This document shows positions 61,593-64,000 of a stretch of DNA of 64,000 nucleotides, in pieces. Origin of the DNA: JBAVVD01 sp049697115 (GTDB lineage: Bacteria; Acidobacteriota; Aminicenantia; Aminicenantales; UBA4085); the NCBI GenBank assembly GCA_049697115.1, contig JBAVVD010000016.1:1-64000 (forward strand), written 5' to 3'. The stretch's first letter is position 1. Every line of letters begins with the position of its first letter. The position numbers and the translations under genes were made by a program. The notes below the pieces were generated by a model. The model ran no database searches and was not told the DNA's origin. It saw only the letters and a program-made list of their open reading frames with translations.

Positions 61593-62513
61593 TCATGAAT
61601 TGAAGAATGAGACGAGGAAAGCGCCAGTAAAGGCGAATAGTATGGCGATGATTTTAATAGGAGTAATTTTCTCTTTCAGGAAAATCGCTCCCAGAATAAA
61701 AATGAAGATGGTATTCAACTGGTTGACGGCTGAAGCCACTGAAGCCTCCGTATACTTCATTCCGCCCAGCCAGGCGACGAGAGCCAGATATCCCCCCAGA
61801 AACGAGGCGGGGATCATCAGTTTTATAGTTTGAGGGGAACACAGAGGCTTCAGGATGGATTGCCTTTTAGGATTCAGAGCGAGATAAATCCCCAGCGAGA
61901 GGAATCCTCCGATCATCCGGAAGAGACTGGCCCAGAAGAGGGATGTGTGAGCAAGGAGCGGCTTGATCATCACCACTCCTACGGCGGTGAAAAACATGGA
62001 CAGGAGCCCGAGGGAAATGCCCAGAAATAAAGTGGGACGGGAAATGACCAGCTGGGTTTTTTTATGAGTAATCAAGGCCACGGCAGATATGGTGAGAATT
62101 ACGCCGAAGATCTGGATTCCATTCATTCGCTCGCCGAGGAAAAGAAAGGAAAGCCCGATGATAAAAGGACTGTAGGAACAGTCCACGATGGCCACAAGCT
62201 CTGCACCCAATAGATTCAATGCCGAAAAAAACAATGTGTCTGAGAGGCCAATCCCGATCATTCCACTCAGGATCAGCAGCCCGTAGCTCTGCCAGGGGAG
62301 AGGAGGGAAGAGGGGCTGATGTAAAGCGAGAATAGTCAGGAGCAGAAAGATAATGGAGAAGACATTTTTAAGCAGGTTCATGCCCACGGGAGAAACGGTT
62401 TTCCCGATGATTCGAAAAAGAATGACAGAAACGGCCCAGAGAATCGCCGAACTCAGGGCAAGGATTTCGCCGAAGTGAGAGAGCTTTTCGACAGAAGCAA
62501 AAACATCGGCCAT
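61593..62513 (-). CDS. EamA/DMT-family transporter
   Basis: A 306-residue protein with ten predicted membrane helices in two EamA repeats (for example ILSGMIGIGLSDTLFFSAL and GGYLALVAWLGGMKYTEA), a fold of nucleotide-sugar or metabolite exporters. The ATG at 62513 is preceded by AGAGGA at good distance; a start at 62534 would be too early. Substrate unknown. Confidence 0.88.
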   Translation of the reverse strand: MADVFASVEKLSHFGEILALSSAILWAVSVILFRIIGKTVSPVGMNLLKNVFSIIFLLLTILALHQPLFPPLPWQSYGLLILSGMIGIGLSDTLFFSALNLLGAELVAIVDCSYSPFIIGLSFLFLGERMNGIQIFGVILTISAVALITHKKTQLVISRPTLFLGISLGLLSMFFTAVGVVMIKPLLAHTSLFWASLFRMIGGFLSLGIYLALNPKRQSILKPLCSPQTIKLMIPASFLGGYLALVAWLGGMKYTEASVASAVNQLNTIFIFILGAIFLKEKITPIKIIAILFAFTGAFLVSFFNS

Positions 62514-62709
62514 TGGATTCCTCTGTTTGAGCAAGGCATTTTATATCAACGCCAAAAAAATAAAAAGAGGGAACAGCTTGAGAACTGTCCGTTCTTTGAC
62601 TTTGGACAGAAGATTGTGTTTAATGGGCATGTGTCCGATTTGGCCTTTTTCTTCTTCATCGCCATCCCACTCCAAACAGAATAGATTCAAAAAAATCTTC
62701 AAAAGGGAT

Positions 62710-63744
62710 ATGGTGTCCGGTATGGAAGACATTAAAAATCTGACATTCGAAGAGCTGGAAATTGCGATGGAAAGAATAGGCGAATCCTCCTACCGGGCCG
62801 CACAGGTTTTTTCCTGGCTCTACCGGAAAGGCGGGACTCATTTTCAGAGCTTCACCGACCTCTCCAGAAACTTGAGAGACCGACTGGACGGGCTCTACTC
62901 CATCGGCCGGCTGGAACTTCACGGCCAGTTTCAATCGCTGGATAAGACCGAGAAGTTTGTCTTCAGGCTGGAGGATGGCAATTTTATTGAAACGGTGCTC
63001 ATCCCTTCCGGGCGGCGAAAGACGCTCTGTCTTTCGACACAAGTCGGCTGCAAATTTGCCTGCGCTTTCTGTGCCAGCGGGCTCAACGGGTTCACCAGAA
63101 ACCTGACCCCATCGGAGATCGTCAACCAGGCTCTCTATAGCCAACAGCATTTCGATGATCATCTGACAAACCTGGTTTTTATGGGTATGGGAGAGCCGCT
63201 GGATAACCTCACAAATCTCGTCAAGGCGATCCGAATTTTCAACTCGCCCAGGGGAATGGGGATTGCGGCACGGAGGATGACTGTTTCCACCTGCGGCCTC
63301 ATTCACGGAATTGAGCGTTTTCAAAATCTCGGGCTTCAAGTGAATTTGTCTCTCTCGTTGCATGCGGTGACCGACCGATTGAGAAATCAATTAATGCCGG
63401 TGAATAGGAAAAACCCGTTGGAAAAGCTCATCCTTGCCTGTCGGAAATATTGTGAAGTCCGCGGAAGAAAAATGACTCTGGAATATATCCTGATTCAGGG
63501 GGTGAATGATTCCTCCAGGGATGCGGAAAGCCTTGTCCGGATTGCCAAAAGGCTCAAAGCAAAAGTGAATCTGATCCCTTACAGTCCCGTTGTGGGACTG
63601 GAGTTTCGAGTCCCGCCGGAAGAGAAAATGGCCGTGTTTCGAAGTCATCTTGAAGATCATAAAGTGAATGTCACTCGGCGCCGGTCGAAAGGAAAAGATA
63701 TCCTGGCCGCCTGTGGCCAGCTGGCCGGAAGGGTCCGAGCATAA
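62710..63744 (+). CDS. rlmN: 23S rRNA/tRNA adenine-C2 methyltransferase RlmN
   Basis: A 344-residue radical SAM methyltransferase: C114-C118-C121 (CKFACAFC) bind the cluster, and the resting-methyl Cys335 lies in AACGQLAG. It also has FMGMGEPLDN and RRMTVSTCGL. It methylates A2503 of 23S rRNA and A37 of some tRNAs, affecting decoding. AAGGG lies just before the ATG at 62710; upstream in-frame codons are not conserved. Confidence 0.95.
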   Translation: MVSGMEDIKNLTFEELEIAMERIGESSYRAAQVFSWLYRKGGTHFQSFTDLSRNLRDRLDGLYSIGRLELHGQFQSLDKTEKFVFRLEDGNFIETVLIPSGRRKTLCLSTQVGCKFACAFCASGLNGFTRNLTPSEIVNQALYSQQHFDDHLTNLVFMGMGEPLDNLTNLVKAIRIFNSPRGMGIAARRMTVSTCGLIHGIERFQNLGLQVNLSLSLHAVTDRLRNQLMPVNRKNPLEKLILACRKYCEVRGRKMTLEYILIQGVNDSSRDAESLVRIAKRLKAKVNLIPYSPVVGLEFRVPPEEKMAVFRSHLEDHKVNVTRRRSKGKDILAACGQLAGRVRA

Positions 63745-64000
63745 GCGGTATTTTTTACATAAAAAAATGACGTGTCTCCGATTCTGGGTGACCTTGAACA
63801 TGTCGCGCCTGATTGGATCTTTGAAGATATTCGACTGAAGCCTGAGGAGAATGTTACATGTGTTTAAAAAGGATGGGCTTCTTTTCTGCTTCTCAAATGA
63901 AAGTAATGAATGTGACTTCTGGCAACAGGGAAGAGGTCCGAAGGGACGCCGACTGGCCTAAGGGAGGCGCACTTTAAAAAAAATGGTGCTGGCCGTATAA

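Overview
This window looks like a chromosomal segment of an uncultured, Gram-negative-type bacterium of the Acidobacteriota/Aminicenantota kind. That is an inference from gene style and I have no phylogeny. The signs are roughly even base composition, purine-rich ribosome sites, outer-membrane proteins (a FadL-type barrel and a DUF5916 barrel), periplasmic HtrA, DapF and a class A penicillin-binding protein. There are also several eukaryotic-like Ser/Thr kinases with an N-terminal zinc ribbon, and many secreted hydrolases and amidohydrolases suited to life on peptides and amides. I see no phage structural genes, transposase, integrase or CRISPR array.

Layout. 1-620: one tRNA-Glu followed by two 3'-half tRNA remnants (Lys and Arg type) that resemble old integration scars. 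620-4120: a MinD-like ATPase coupled to a J-like/RodZ-HTH protein, divergent from a zinc-ribbon Ser/Thr kinase with a translationally coupled partner. 4210-6150: a BlaI/BlaR1-type pair with a clear promoter and operator, but blaI carries an in-frame stop at codon 8. 6340-14230: secreted hydrolases (gamma-glutamyltranspeptidase, cysteine Ntn-hydrolase, esterase-TPR), a frameshifted membrane LuxR-type pseudogene and a DUF5916 barrel. 14450-20460: a second kinase, then a KdpD/KdpE-like two-component pair next to a Trk/Ktr potassium transporter.

20850-34290 is mostly housekeeping: tRNA-Gln, a HAD phosphatase, a YhhN protein, a tightly overlapping flippase-nrdR-hsp20-lon cluster, a FadL-type porin, htrA-dapF (with both catalytic cysteines of DapF replaced by serine), tmk and a PBP1A whose promoter predicts a leaderless mRNA. 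34300-44940: a truncated RyR/potassium-channel remnant, a FecR/DUF6600 tryptophan-rich protein, an HDAC-like deacetylase with a sodium symporter, a B12-binding radical SAM enzyme overlapping smc, and a PilZ protein. 45300-53100: tRNA-Thr, a third kinase with TolB-like and TPR domains, small proteins, an XRE-ImmA regulator, an LD-carboxypeptidase, a cyclase, ArsR and a CheY-like receiver. 53300-64000: tandem amidohydrolases with decaying metal sites, an M20 peptidase, membrane and LiaF-like proteins, orphan CheD, an orphan corrinoid protein, an EamA transporter and rlmN.

Taken together, the window combines envelope maintenance and peptide/amide turnover with several layers of signalling. The strongest leads for follow-up are the Ser/Ser DapF, the blaI nonsense codon under an intact operator, the tRNA scars, the KdpDE-Trk arrangement, and the three-domain amidohydrolase series that keeps a full HxH motif in only one domain.
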